From contig NC_011690.1 of assembly GCF_000150955.2 (NCBI RefSeq), forward strand, positions 248,001 through 312,000: a stretch of 64,000 nucleotides of DNA. The letters run 5' to 3'. The stretch's first letter is position 1. Every line of letters starts with the position of its first letter. Under the pieces are notes generated by a model. The model was not told where the DNA came from. It ran no database searches and saw nothing but the letters and a program-made list of their open reading frames with translations. The position numbers were made by a program, and so were the translations under genes. Source of the DNA: Phaeodactylum tricornutum CCAP 1055/1 (taxonomy: Eukaryota > Bacillariophyta > Bacillariophyceae > Surirellales > Neidiaceae). Shown here in pieces: positions 20,656 to 29,730 of this stretch.

Positions 20656-21870
20656 CTAGTGTCCACTGGTAGACATCAACCGTCTGACGTATTGAAGACG
20701 AGACTTTGGTACGTCGGATAAATAATCAGGCTTGTATTTTTTCAAGTGTGCGCGCTCCAGCGCTTTTTCTGCATTCGATGATAAGATCGTTTCCATATAC
20801 GGCTCTAGAACACGCGCACGGGAAAGGAGTACATAAGTGTCCGAGGCGAAATCAAGAAGATTGATGATTCCATCTTTCCGAAGAGCCTTGAATGTGAGAA
20901 GAAGTATCCGACGTGCATCGCCATTGGCTAGATTAGTAGTCTCTTTTGCGGCAGCGTCTAAAATGCGGAAGTCGGCGCTCAATGTCTTGTATTGGAACCG
21001 CATCGGTTCAGTCGAATCTTGCTCTGCTTCTTTTTCCAACAAATGGGCTAGAAGGGTATCGCGAAATTGAAAGTTTGGGTCCATTGGTTCGAGTGTTGCG
21101 GTGCAGTGGCAGTATAGCAATGCGTCTTTATATCTGAGTTTGCATTTGCAATGTACGCCAAATAGGCGCCAGGCTCCTTCTGTATCTTCAGCTGACGGAA
21201 AATGCTCTCGTCGAGCCACCTGGGATGACAAGTCCTTCCCCAACGTGTCTAAAACAGCATTCGCGTGCAATGGTAATGAATTTATGGAAGAACTGTCGCC
21301 AAGCTCAACCCAGTGCTTGCATTCGGCATCAAGGGAAAACGGGGTGGCTCTAGAAGTAGACAAACGCATCACTAGCGTGGCGTGCAGTTCACGTACAGCC
21401 TCACGTGTTCGATGGCAGGTTCCTACAATACTACTAGACGAATGCTCCACAGCAACGCATTCGACGCGAGCAAAAGCACGGACAACTTCACCCACCTCGA
21501 AGACACCGTCATCCGAGCTATCACTCGTCAAGGACGGTACAGAGTATATGTCTGGTTCAATCCAAAAGATACAATCAATAGTTCCAGTGCCATCGTCAAT
21601 AACGTAAATCACAGACCCGTTGCCTCGGCGGTCGACCGCCACAATCGTCCCCACAATTCTACATTTTGAAATGGGAAGATAAGTGAAAGCACACGCCGTC
21701 TGTAGATCGACAGTGTCTTCTTTGCACTTCGCAGTTCTGCAATTGACGCCGTCCACTAGCTGCAGATTGTGAATTTGACTGATCGAAAGAGGCACATGCG
21801 CCCAAAATGATGGCGTAAGGCCGACAATAAAACTCTCCGCACCCAGATAGGATTCTGCATCTCCTAACAT
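20656..21870 (-). CDS. STN1: STN1-like OB-fold protein (CST telomere/replication complex)
   Basis: The frame is open from TTG 21903, but the first ATG is at 21870, giving 404 residues. The N-terminal third fits the STN1 OB fold: an entry segment (GLTPSFWAHVPLSISQIHNL), then ISKCRIVGTIVAVDRRGN, SVIYVIDDGTGTIDCIFW and, after an insert, VGEVVRAFARVECVA. The pattern hxGxhhxhxx..hxYxhDDGTGxIxChxW is typical of STN1 and RPA32-type OB folds. The C-terminal half is helical (RRILLLTFKALRKDGIINLL, ARVLEPYMETIL) and could be winged-helix modules. In fungi, plants and animals STN1 with TEN1 and CTC1/CDC13 binds ssDNA at telomeres and recruits DNA polymerase alpha. TEN1 and CTC1 are not in this window. 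Confidence 0.75.
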   Translation of the reverse strand: MLGDAESYLGAESFIVGLTPSFWAHVPLSISQIHNLQLVDGVNCRTAKCKEDTVDLQTACAFTYLPISKCRIVGTIVAVDRRGNGSVIYVIDDGTGTIDCIFWIEPDIYSVPSLTSDSSDDGVFEVGEVVRAFARVECVAVEHSSSSIVGTCHRTREAVRELHATLVMRLSTSRATPFSLDAECKHWVELGDSSSINSLPLHANAVLDTLGKDLSSQVARREHFPSAEDTEGAWRLFGVHCKCKLRYKDALLYCHCTATLEPMDPNFQFRDTLLAHLLEKEAEQDSTEPMRFQYKTLSADFRILDAAAKETTNLANGDARRILLLTFKALRKDGIINLLDFASDTYVLLSRARVLEPYMETILSSNAEKALERAHLKKYKPDYLSDVPKSRLQYVRRLMSTSGH

Positions 21871-22542
21871 GCCTTCCGTTGTATGGGATTTCAGCAAGGC
21901 CAAAGACTTTCTATAACTGTGAAAGTGCTACCAAAGAGAACACAGCGTGTCCATAACGGACGACCCCTCTCAGAATAGCCTCATGTGTGGAATCGCAAAC
22001 GGATGGGAAATAATATTTCGAAAGGGACGGAGAGACCCTGCCCTAATTAGGAGCGCTCGATGCTTTTCCGAGCAACCGGGACCTATGCATATAATCAGAC
22101 ACAAGCAGACCAGTAGACGACACTAAATATGAGTTTATCAATAAATGAGCTAAATTAGCATGGGGCATGCAAAAGAGCAAGTCTGTGTCTCAATACTTTA
22201 ATTGGCAGTGATGGAACAAGCCATCGGTATAGATAAAATCTTTGAGCGAACGCCAACAAATTGCAAAAAATACCCTCGGACATACCCAGTCCCATATACA
22301 GACATATTCCTGACTTTGGCTACTGGACATGACTAAAATCAGTTTTTCGGGGGATCAACAGATAGCTGTTGGCGCGATCAGAATCAATCAACATTGCTAC
22401 CAATACCACTTGCTATTTTCCTAATCCCATCAGACCGCAAAAAGGCATTTCGTCGCAAACACAAGCGGAGGCGCTTCTCTCATTTCGCAAGGATCATTCC
22501 GTACAAGGGCTGACAGTAAATGCGCTCTCTAACTCAACAAAC
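21871..22542. other. intergenic, with a 33-base copy of FEA1-like gene sequence
   Basis: About 670 bases between the divergent STN1-like and zinc-ribbon genes. At 22240-22272 it holds a near-exact copy (one-base indel) of coding sequence at 20204-20237. An in-frame extension of the next gene from TTG 22369 is possible but lacks an ATG. Confidence 0.6.
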
Positions 22543-23553
22543 ATGGGATGCACAACTGAAATGAAATGTGCATGGTTCAACACGAAAATCCTTCCGGAAC
22601 CAGAACAATCGCTCGCTCTGGAACCGATGGGTACAAGTCTTTGGCGGGCGTGGGCCGAAGAACAAAGAACGAACTACGGCTGTTCAGGTAGCGATCTCTT
22701 ATCCGAAAACGTGAATGCAGTAGACGAAATCCATATGGATTTGTCAGGCTCAACATCGGACGAGATATTGCTCGCTGCACACTGCAATCGAAGCTATGTA
22801 ACACCAATCAGCAGCTGTGCAAGGCAGCCAGCTGGGAAAAAGCTACAACCTGGAGCGATTCGAATCACTATCAAGAATAACACTGAAAAGCAAACAAACA
22901 ATGCATTGTATCCATTATTGATAGAAGAAGAGAATGCCCCCGCAAAAAGTTTTCGCATTCGTTCTACTGGCGGTCAAGGAGCTACGGTCGATGGGACGAG
23001 CAGCGTTGATCACGACGTTTATCTGCTATTGCAAGAAACGTCGACAATTATACAACAACAAGCCGCTATTTGGGAAGACATCCAGTCGAAATCACGGATA
23101 GGACCTCAAAGCGCCTGCGGCAGCGGACAAGGAGGCCAGGCAACTACCGAATCCAGCGATTGCTCCCACCTCACACCCAAAAACAATGGCGCCGCTGCAC
23201 CTGCCAATCAGCGATACTACGATATCGTCAACGCAACTTCTACCAAATGCAGTGCGACAAGAGATCCCCTACAAGATCTGTGGTACAACCAGATCATCAA
23301 CCAGCATAAACTTCGAGCGGAAGGGGATGGTCGGACACTTAAGATTGCGCACAGTCAGCATCACCTGGCCAAAGAAGATCTCGATGCATGTGACGCGGTT
23401 TTAGTACAGTGTGTAGGGTGCAATGTGAAACTATCGGCAATCATTGATGAGCCCATATTTTGTTGTCCTGAATGTGGAACTCTGTCATCATTTTCTTTAG
23501 CCAAAAAGCTCGCTGGCCGATACCACTGGAAATTCAAGGAAGGATTTAGCTAG
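22543..23553 (+). CDS. uncharacterised protein with a C-terminal zinc-ribbon-like motif
   Basis: The first in-frame ATG is at 22543 (336 residues). The frame is open from 22369 without an ATG, so an upstream exon is possible. Most of the chain is polar and low in complexity. The last 60 residues carry four cysteines in two pairs, CVGC, 16 residues later CPEC (with an extra Cys before it), followed by SLAKKLAGRYHWKF. This is the layout of a small zinc ribbon. I do not recognise a family. It converges on the tautomerase gene with 220 bases between stops. Confidence 0.55.
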   Translation: MGCTTEMKCAWFNTKILPEPEQSLALEPMGTSLWRAWAEEQRTNYGCSGSDLLSENVNAVDEIHMDLSGSTSDEILLAAHCNRSYVTPISSCARQPAGKKLQPGAIRITIKNNTEKQTNNALYPLLIEEENAPAKSFRIRSTGGQGATVDGTSSVDHDVYLLLQETSTIIQQQAAIWEDIQSKSRIGPQSACGSGQGGQATTESSDCSHLTPKNNGAAAPANQRYYDIVNATSTKCSATRDPLQDLWYNQIINQHKLRAEGDGRTLKIAHSQHHLAKEDLDACDAVLVQCVGCNVKLSAIIDEPIFCCPECGTLSSFSLAKKLAGRYHWKFKEGFS

Positions 23554-23773
23554 CTGGATTTGTGTTTCAGTCGAAGGGTTGTATAGAAACGATGAGTTCA
23601 AACCTTTATAATTTACTGTTAGTTGAGTACATGGCTGCATGTTTTGCATAACATCCTCATCTAATCATTCAAAGCTCTAAACATTCGGTAAGGCAGAGCA
23701 GAGCAACACGAAAGCTCACAAGTGTGGCATACAAAGTATCCCTAAATCCAGACGAAACAACTTACTGACACCG

Positions 23774-24019
23774 CTAACGATCCTTGAGAAAAGCTTCTGC
23801 TTCTGGCTTTTGTGGCGCTTGCAATTCAGGATTTTCACTGTGCCCCTTGGGCAATGGGAACCCGTCCACTGCCTCACTGAAACGGACTACCAGATTGTCC
23901 TTCGAAATATCGGCACCTTCCACTGCAACCATCGCCTTAATTACTGCTTCTGCAATTTCCTTGCGAACCAAAGCATTGCGACAAGCTTTGGGTAGCCAGG
24001 TTATTTGCACAAAAGGCAT
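23774..24019 (-). CDS. tautomerase of the 4-OT/MIF superfamily
   Basis: The start chosen is the ATG at 24019, 24 codons inside a longer open frame. It begins MPFVQITWLPKACRN, so cleavage of Met exposes Pro1, the catalytic base of 4-oxalocrotonate tautomerase and MIF-type enzymes. The family pattern continues with RKEIAEAVIKAMVAVEGA (helix) and KDNLVVRFSEAVDGFPLPKG (beta strand with the conserved xVxFxE-like end). At 81 residues it is near the 4-OT subunit size (60-80); MIF is about 115. Such subunits form hexamers or trimers and act on enol/keto substrates. The physiological substrate cannot be told from sequence. An earlier in-frame start (TTG or other) would destroy Pro1, which is why I reject it. 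Confidence 0.72.
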   Translation of the reverse strand: MPFVQITWLPKACRNALVRKEIAEAVIKAMVAVEGADISKDNLVVRFSEAVDGFPLPKGHSENPELQAPQKPEAEAFLKDR

Positions 24020-24474
24020 TGCCAAGCGTAAACGACAAAGAATAAAGTGACGGCAATGTGGTTGTCGCAGATTTTCCTTGCTGTGCAACAAAACTCGGAG
24101 CGCTCCGCAACAAGCACGTGTTGGATTTTGGAGTCATGGCGTCCACCATTTCGAGACAAAAGCCTACAGCTGTGTGTCTTCTGCTTGACTGACTTTGACT
24201 GCGAAAAATAAGCCGAAAAGCCAATTCCCCAAAAGTACAGCAGACAACTGATATAAGTTTAAGTGACCTAAGCGTTTGTATATAGATGATTCTCTTGATA
24301 AGATTAAATATTTATGAATAGTCTGGAGAGATCAGGTGCCCTGATTTCCTGGTAGTCGAGAAATTGACAATGGAATTTTATTTTTTTCCAGACCAGTACG
24401 TTGGACTGGTGTTGCGTGTGGTCAAACTATCTGTAAGACATAGCGTACGTAGGTTTTAAAAAAGTAGACTGGTA
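24020..24474. other. intergenic, divergent upstream region
   Basis: About 455 bases, AT-rich towards 24240-24440, between the tautomerase (minus) and SAYSD1-like (plus) genes. No RNA gene or repeat recognised. Confidence 0.5.
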
Positions 24475-25296
24475 ATGCCACCGACAGGATTCAAACGCTC
24501 TCGGGCTCTCTGGGACCACGCTCGAAGACCATATTCGAATTGGAAAGATGGATGTTTGAGCTGGATGCAAGCGTTTCTATACGAGCTTCAACCGATTCGA
24601 ATGTCCCTAATTGACTTTCGGGCTTGGAAGAAGCGGATTTCTAATTTGATTGTTAACGCCGGGGATTTTGTCACAAAAACGACACCAACCGGGTGCAAGA
24701 TTCTTGTCTCTTTTTTGACTCGGCTGAACCGCCAGCAATGGGCGTTACTTGCTGCGATTGTGCTGTACTACGTCTTTGTTCGTGTCGTACATGATGTTCT
24801 GGAAGCTGGACCGATCGTCCTTATCTTGACAGCACTTGGTGCTATTTTTACGGTCGGTCTGAGCGATGAGGAAACCAATGGGCTGTCCGCGTACTCCGTT
24901 TTCAATCGCGGCTTTCAACGAATAATGGGATCAGTCGATCCAGAAGAGCTTCTAGCTCAGCATGTCGGAGGAGGAATGATCGGTATGCCTATGGCACAAC
25001 GACCTCCGCCGCATCAGAATCGTCAAAGGGATAGGCATCATCCTCCAAGAGTAGAGCCCGCCGAACCCGATGTCGCTGTTCCCCCGGATCACGTCGATGA
25101 ACCTGCCCTTGATGATAATGTACACAATAATCGCCGAGCTCGTAAATCCGGCAAAAAAGCGCGCCGAGGTAACCTTGAGCAACGTCGGGAGATGAGACAT
25201 CAGCGAGAAGCAGCTCTAGCAATGGGATTTGGTGGAGATGTCGAAGGAGTTGCGATGAATCGATTGGTTGAGGACCAAGTTGTCCATGAAGAATAA
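24475..25296 (+). CDS. SAYSD1: SAYSvFN-domain membrane protein (SAYSD1 homologue)
   Basis: Single exon, 273 residues. A transmembrane region WALLAAIVLYYVFVRVVHDV and GPIVLILTALGAIFTVGL is followed by the family signature NGLSAYSVFNRGFQRIMGS (GLSAYSVFN) and DPEELLAQHVGG, as in animal SAYSD1. The C-terminus is basic and disordered (NRRARKSGKKARRGNLEQRR). SAYSD1 in animals sits at the ER translocon, recognises UFMylated ribosomes and takes part in quality control of stalled translocation. A similar ER role is inferred here. The N-terminal 70 residues are basic and have no obvious domain. The stop is 46 bases from the convergent CPI1 stop. Confidence 0.88.
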   Translation: MPPTGFKRSRALWDHARRPYSNWKDGCLSWMQAFLYELQPIRMSLIDFRAWKKRISNLIVNAGDFVTKTTPTGCKILVSFLTRLNRQQWALLAAIVLYYVFVRVVHDVLEAGPIVLILTALGAIFTVGLSDEETNGLSAYSVFNRGFQRIMGSVDPEELLAQHVGGGMIGMPMAQRPPPHQNRQRDRHHPPRVEPAEPDVAVPPDHVDEPALDDNVHNNRRARKSGKKARRGNLEQRREMRHQREAALAMGFGGDVEGVAMNRLVEDQVVHEE

Positions 25297-25342
25297 GGTA
25301 TGTTTGCTCAGAAAAGAAAAACGCTTTAAAAAGCCTTAAACC

Positions 25343-26275
25343 TTAAGACAGCTCTTTTGCCACATCCATGACTAATGGTATCCCCAGCTGTATTCTAACA
25401 AAATCGAGCAGGATCAAGATTATCATGCCGTAGCCGCAGCTGGACACAACGGTATCCCATACTGTAACGACTTTACGTGTAGGACTGTCCACATCAACTT
25501 CGTCGTCAAAATGGAAAAACGCTGGAAAGCTTACAATGAAATAGATCCCATAAAAGGCCGAACCGACAGTATAGGCAGTGTTCCGATCCTCGAACGAATA
25601 ATACGGATAAGAAGATATTGTCAGTGTTTCCATGAATGCCGTAAAGTAAGAGAACACCAGTACAGTGCTGACAAATAACAAAGTCCTCCGGAAACTTTTT
25701 TCGTAAGTTGTAACAATCTTTCGGAGAAGCACATTCGAAAAGAAGTGATATGTAGAGAAATAAAAATGCGTTGCGAGAAACATGGCAATAGGAACATTGT
25801 TCAGTCGGTGAGCAGGCATCGAGTATTCTGCTTTCAACACAGAGTAAAAGTAGTGTGTGTAGAAGTAATTGCCGATAAACGAGTATATGGCAATCCACAG
25901 ATTGGCCTTGAAGGCATAGCGTTCCCATGGGGCGCGGGTTTCATCCGGAGAATTACTCCCCGCCGACGGAAATAGAAATGGCTGTAGAAGAAACGGTGCC
26001 GCTAGACCTCCGCATAGCCTTGAGTAGCCCCAGGCATCCAGTTGCTCGTATACTTGAAAGACGACAACGATGCAGAATGCAGAAATCCACACTGGAGTGT
26101 AAGCCGCCGCAAAAAGTTCGTAACTGCGTTTGGAGGGTTGCAATTTGGCCGAGGGGAAAAAAGTTGATCCACTCTGATCCAGTTTGGGCATTTGTACGGT
26201 TACCAGTCCCATGACCATGGCCACCATAGTACCCAAAATGACAGCCATGGAAGTAGCGACATCTAAGTCCGCCAT
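25343..26275 (-). CDS. CPI1: cycloeucalenol cycloisomerase (sterol biosynthesis)
   Basis: ATG at 26275 gives 310 residues (plant enzyme about 280). A longer frame to 26428 begins with TTG and is not needed. Conserved segments: FAAAYTPVWISAFCIVVVFQ, WERYAFKANLWIAIYSFIGNYF, HYFYSVLKAEYSMPAHRLNN, FSYFTAFMETLTISSYPYYSF, AFYGIYFIVSFPAFFHFDDE, all matching plant CPI1 in order. Several membrane helices are visible. The enzyme opens the 9-beta,19-cyclopropane ring of cycloeucalenol to give obtusifoliol. That fits a sterol route starting from cycloartenol, as in plants and diatoms, and an ER membrane location. Acidic residues within FMETLTIS and the YPYYSFEDR loop are conserved. Confidence 0.95.
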   Translation of the reverse strand: MADLDVATSMAVILGTMVAMVMGLVTVQMPKLDQSGSTFFPSAKLQPSKRSYELFAAAYTPVWISAFCIVVVFQVYEQLDAWGYSRLCGGLAAPFLLQPFLFPSAGSNSPDETRAPWERYAFKANLWIAIYSFIGNYFYTHYFYSVLKAEYSMPAHRLNNVPIAMFLATHFYFSTYHFFSNVLLRKIVTTYEKSFRRTLLFVSTVLVFSYFTAFMETLTISSYPYYSFEDRNTAYTVGSAFYGIYFIVSFPAFFHFDDEVDVDSPTRKVVTVWDTVVSSCGYGMIILILLDFVRIQLGIPLVMDVAKELS

Positions 26276-26674
26276 TCTCTTTCGCACCCCTGATCCCTTC
26301 TGTGTAGGAAGGATAAGCAACTGATCCTTCAAAACAGGGAGGTTGCGTCTTTTATAGACAATGAACAGAGAACGACGTGGAAAGCAATAGATGTCTCGTC
26401 GGAAAAGCAAAGCGTTACTATATGCCAAGCATCGCCCGGTGGCTCTTGCGTCCAGCAGGCACTACGTGTGGGATAAAAGTGAATTTGAAGCTCCTCGCAA
26501 GCGCGCCGTGAAAGTGGGCAATAGATACCCGGAGCTGTGACACGCGGCACACAAAACGAATATATACCGAGATCGCTACCGAAGACAATACATGTCGTTC
26601 CTCCATTGCCGTCTACTTTGATTGTTTCACTTCGCGGGGGTACCCATTAGAGGAGGCGGGCGCTGCCTTGGCTC
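26276..26674. other. intergenic, shared upstream region of CPI1 and the USP gene
   Basis: About 400 bases between two divergently transcribed genes. Nothing recognisable apart from in-frame extensions of CPI1 that lack an ATG. Confidence 0.5.
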
Positions 26675-27901
26675 ATGGCTACCAAGCTATTTCAGAGGAT
26701 GCAGAAAAGTACAACAAACGTTCTCTTGGTGCTGGCACTTCTCGTTGAAGTCCATTCCTCAGCGTCGTCCGCCCTCTCAACAGACAGCTGTGTATCGACT
26801 GGCTTGCAGAATTTGGGCAACACATGCTATCTGAACTCGCAACTGCAGTGCGCATATCACATACCAAAAGTGAGAGATCTAATTCTCACTCCTTTAAAAT
26901 CGGATTCTGACGTAAGCAATGATAGAAAAGGAAATGATTCGGGCTCAGGAGAGTCAGTACCTGCTGGCCGATCGATGCCGTTTCAAGAAAGCCCCAGCCT
27001 ACAAGGAACACGCCTCGTCTTTCAAGATATGCTACAGGCCTCACGCAAACAAACTGGCCCCGTGGCACCAAGAATCCTATGCAAAGTCCTCGGAATACCA
27101 GTCTACGAACAGCAAGATTCGCAAGAGTTTTGGAAACTTTTATTGCCGACGTTCAAGCTACCAGAATTGATGGACCTCTATCAGGGAGCCTTTGAAGACT
27201 ACATCGTAGCCCTTGATGGCACGGGTCGTGAGCGCCGCCTTGAAGAACCTTTTTTGGATTTGTCCTTAGACGTGACAAGCGGATCAGTTGAAGAGTCACT
27301 ACGACAACTGTTTGGAGAACCGGAATTACTAAGTACAGCCGAAGGAAACGGCTGGCGACCAGAAAAAGGCGCCGAGAAGGTCGACGCACACAAAGGATCA
27401 TTGCTGCGTACACAGGGTCTGCCATCGATTCTGCAGCTCCATTTGAAACGATTCAACTACGACTGGAACACGGATACGACATCGAAGCTAAACGATCCCT
27501 TCCGGTTCCCCCTTGAACTAAATTTGTCCGACGTTTGCAAAGACGGGGCGTACAGCGAAAGGTCACAATGCGTATATGATCTACAATCGGTTCTGATTCA
27601 CATGGGAGAATATTCATCTGGCCATTACTACGTTTACGTGCGACCCAACGTTCGGAAGAGCGAATGGTGCCGATTCAATGATGAGGTGCTCACTACTGGT
27701 CTCACCTTTGAAGAAGTCTGCGCAGATGCCTATGGGGGGAGAACGGCTTCGAAATCTATCACCAAAAGAGGTCCATTGACTTTTCTTTGGCGAGCTTTTC
27801 AAAGTGGAGAACGGTACGGCTTCGGCGGGCGGACAAGCAACGCTTATGTTGTACAATACGTTCGTCGTACAGATATACCGAGGCTGTATAACGAAGGCTA
27901 A
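26675..27901 (+). CDS. USP7-type ubiquitin-specific protease with an N-terminal signal peptide
   Basis: Single exon, 408 residues. The USP fold is clear: Cys box GLQNLGNTCYLNSQLQ (Cys51), QQDSQEFWKLLLPTF, GAFEDYIVALDGTGRERR, LPSILQLHLKRFNYD, and the His box GEYSSGHYYVYVRP (His317) with WCRFNDEVLT. Order and wording are closest to USP7/HAUSP catalytic cores, without TRAF or UBL domains. All catalytic residues are present. The N-terminus is unusual: MATKLFQRMQKSTTNVLLVLALLVEVHSSASSAL reads as a basic start, hydrophobic core and small-residue cleavage site (about residue 30), i.e. a secretory leader. The residue after the likely cut is Ser, not an aromatic. In diatoms such leaders without F/W/Y at +1 can direct proteins to the periplastidal compartment. 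The stop codon overlaps that of the next gene. Confidence 0.88.
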   Translation: MATKLFQRMQKSTTNVLLVLALLVEVHSSASSALSTDSCVSTGLQNLGNTCYLNSQLQCAYHIPKVRDLILTPLKSDSDVSNDRKGNDSGSGESVPAGRSMPFQESPSLQGTRLVFQDMLQASRKQTGPVAPRILCKVLGIPVYEQQDSQEFWKLLLPTFKLPELMDLYQGAFEDYIVALDGTGRERRLEEPFLDLSLDVTSGSVEESLRQLFGEPELLSTAEGNGWRPEKGAEKVDAHKGSLLRTQGLPSILQLHLKRFNYDWNTDTTSKLNDPFRFPLELNLSDVCKDGAYSERSQCVYDLQSVLIHMGEYSSGHYYVYVRPNVRKSEWCRFNDEVLTTGLTFEEVCADAYGGRTASKSITKRGPLTFLWRAFQSGERYGFGGRTSNAYVVQYVRRTDIPRLYNEG

Positions 27902-29307
27902 GCGGCATTTGATATCGTATTCCCGTGGAATAGGTCAGGGATCTCCTTTTCGGAATCAGGATAGATAGTCGTGGTAATTCGCTTCATGTCGTCCGCCAGC
28001 GATGCCTTGAAGACCATTGGTTCTCCGGTGACGGGGTGATTGATCTCTAGCTTGTAAGCATGCAATAACGGTCTAACGATTCGATGTGTTTTGGAAAGTT
28101 TTTTGTTCCAGTCCGCTAGTCCATAAATATCGTCGCCGTAAATTGGAGTGTGGCGATCCTGAAGATGGACACGAATCTGATGCGTGCGCCCTGTCTCAAT
28201 GCGTACTTGGACCAAACTCAGTTTCCCATCAAACGCCAACGTATCGACATAGGAAAGAGCCCGTCGTCCAGCTTGGGAGGCCGACCGGTTGTCTACCATA
28301 CGATCTTTCGGTGCCATTCCACTGCTGTTCTTTTGGTGAGGGTCAGGGACTACCCTCATCCGTTGCCGGTGAAGAGGATGCCGACCAATGGGCTTATCAA
28401 TCACCACATGCTTCCCAGGGTTTCCGACCGTGATTGCCATATACGTTTTCTTAACTTGACGTGCTGCGAAAAAGTTTGACAAGGTTGCAAGTGTCTGTGA
28501 TGTTTTCGCGACCACCAATACTCCTGTCGTTCCTTTGTCAAGACGGTGTACTATCCCGGGTCGGAATGATATACTCTCGCCTTCGGCTCCTTCCACGTGT
28601 TCAACATTCTCTCTACTCGACTCCGATTTTCCCTCCCTGTCAATAAAGGCGCCGGCACCGAATGGACTCCTATTGGCAAGATAGTAGGCAAGGGCGTTTA
28701 CCACTGTTCCATCCCAGTTCCCCGCAGCTGGGTGTACCACCATGTTGGCAGCCTTGTTAATAACAATCATGTGCTCGTCTTCGAAAATTATGTCCAGAGG
28801 TAGGTCCTGGGCAATGATTTCGGAAGCCCCTTCCTCCCGTGGTAAGGAAATAATAAGCTGCTGTCCCGGTTCAACCTTGAATGACTTGCGATCTACGAGG
28901 CAATTATCGCCATTCTCTTGGATAATGGAAACGCGTTTATTAGCAACAAGGTTTCCACAAAATGACCGCGACATTTCTGGTTCTAGAGCAGCAAGGACGG
29001 CATCGATGCGTTTCTTGGCGAATTCTGGAGGAATTATGTGGACTATGGTTTGGCTAGAGTTTTCGTCGAATTCGATGTCGTCGTCCAAATTTTCGTCAGC
29101 GTCATTTAAACTGGATTCCAGATTGTCCAGCTCCAGTTCGTATGCTTCGATCGCTTCTAGGTCAAAGCCAGAGCTTGGAGACGGCTTGGCCCAGATTTGC
29201 CGTTTCTGTGCAATGATGTTTCCAGTGAAGGAAGCCAACGTGAAAGTATCGACGCTGACACAACTGCATAGGACTGCGAAAAGGACACACTCAACGCCCA
29301 GCTTCAT
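27898..29307 (-). CDS. RluA/RluD-family pseudouridine synthase with N-terminal leader
   Basis: Single exon, 469 residues, ATG at 29307. The leader MKLGVECVLFAVLCSCVSVD, followed by TFTLASFTG, has a signal-peptide shape. A Phe lies near the likely cut, as in diatom plastid presequences. An acidic linker precedes an S4-like RNA-binding domain (KKRIDAVLAALEPEMSRSF ... SIIQENG ... KVEPGQQLIISLP). The catalytic domain has DIIFEDEHMIVINKAANMVV and the RluD motif GIVHRLDKGTTGVLVVAKT with the nucleophilic Asp in HRLD, then GRTHQIRVHL and PIYGDDIYG. RluD-type enzymes convert uridines of large-subunit rRNA to pseudouridine. I infer plastid (stroma) targeting and 23S rRNA as substrate. Its last codons overlap the USP stop by four bases. 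Confidence 0.9.
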   Translation of the reverse strand: MKLGVECVLFAVLCSCVSVDTFTLASFTGNIIAQKRQIWAKPSPSSGFDLEAIEAYELELDNLESSLNDADENLDDDIEFDENSSQTIVHIIPPEFAKKRIDAVLAALEPEMSRSFCGNLVANKRVSIIQENGDNCLVDRKSFKVEPGQQLIISLPREEGASEIIAQDLPLDIIFEDEHMIVINKAANMVVHPAAGNWDGTVVNALAYYLANRSPFGAGAFIDREGKSESSRENVEHVEGAEGESISFRPGIVHRLDKGTTGVLVVAKTSQTLATLSNFFAARQVKKTYMAITVGNPGKHVVIDKPIGRHPLHRQRMRVVPDPHQKNSSGMAPKDRMVDNRSASQAGRRALSYVDTLAFDGKLSLVQVRIETGRTHQIRVHLQDRHTPIYGDDIYGLADWNKKLSKTHRIVRPLLHAYKLEINHPVTGEPMVFKASLADDMKRITTTIYPDSEKEIPDLFHGNTISNAA

Positions 29308-29730
29308 CTAACGTAACACCGATTTACTTGATGAGTTTGCAAATAATTTTTGGTAGCTTACAGTTAAAAGCTCCTTCAGGTAATCCTAGAGTTGAATGAT
29401 TTTGTGCGCCTAATTGTAAGGATGTTTGTGGGAAGGGTGTCTGGAGCCGAACCAATATCGTATCTGTTTTGGGTGGTTTTCAGCAGTAGATTTTTGGGTG
29501 CATGTACTTCCTCTTGGAATTTTATAGCAAAGCAAGGCATCTTCATCTACAAGTCAGTGGATTGTTTGCAGGGTCTTCCTTCTCTTGTGAACGGTTTGAA
29601 AATCTGGGCAGCATGATCAAATTTCACTAAATCTGTACAGACTACGAAAATGTAAAGCCAAACTCAATGGACAGCCGTGAGCACTGTTGACAAATACTAC
29701 CTATGATTTTAAAAAAGCCTCACCATGTCC
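29308..29730. other. intergenic
   Basis: About 420 bases upstream of the pseudouridine synthase and downstream of RRP7. Contains TTACAGTTAA at 29358-29367, a variant of the recurrent motif. No coding evidence. Confidence 0.5.

Noticed and set aside
26276-26428. N-terminal extension of CPI1
   Set aside because: Begins at TTG and adds residues absent from the family; ATG 26275 fits the plant enzyme.
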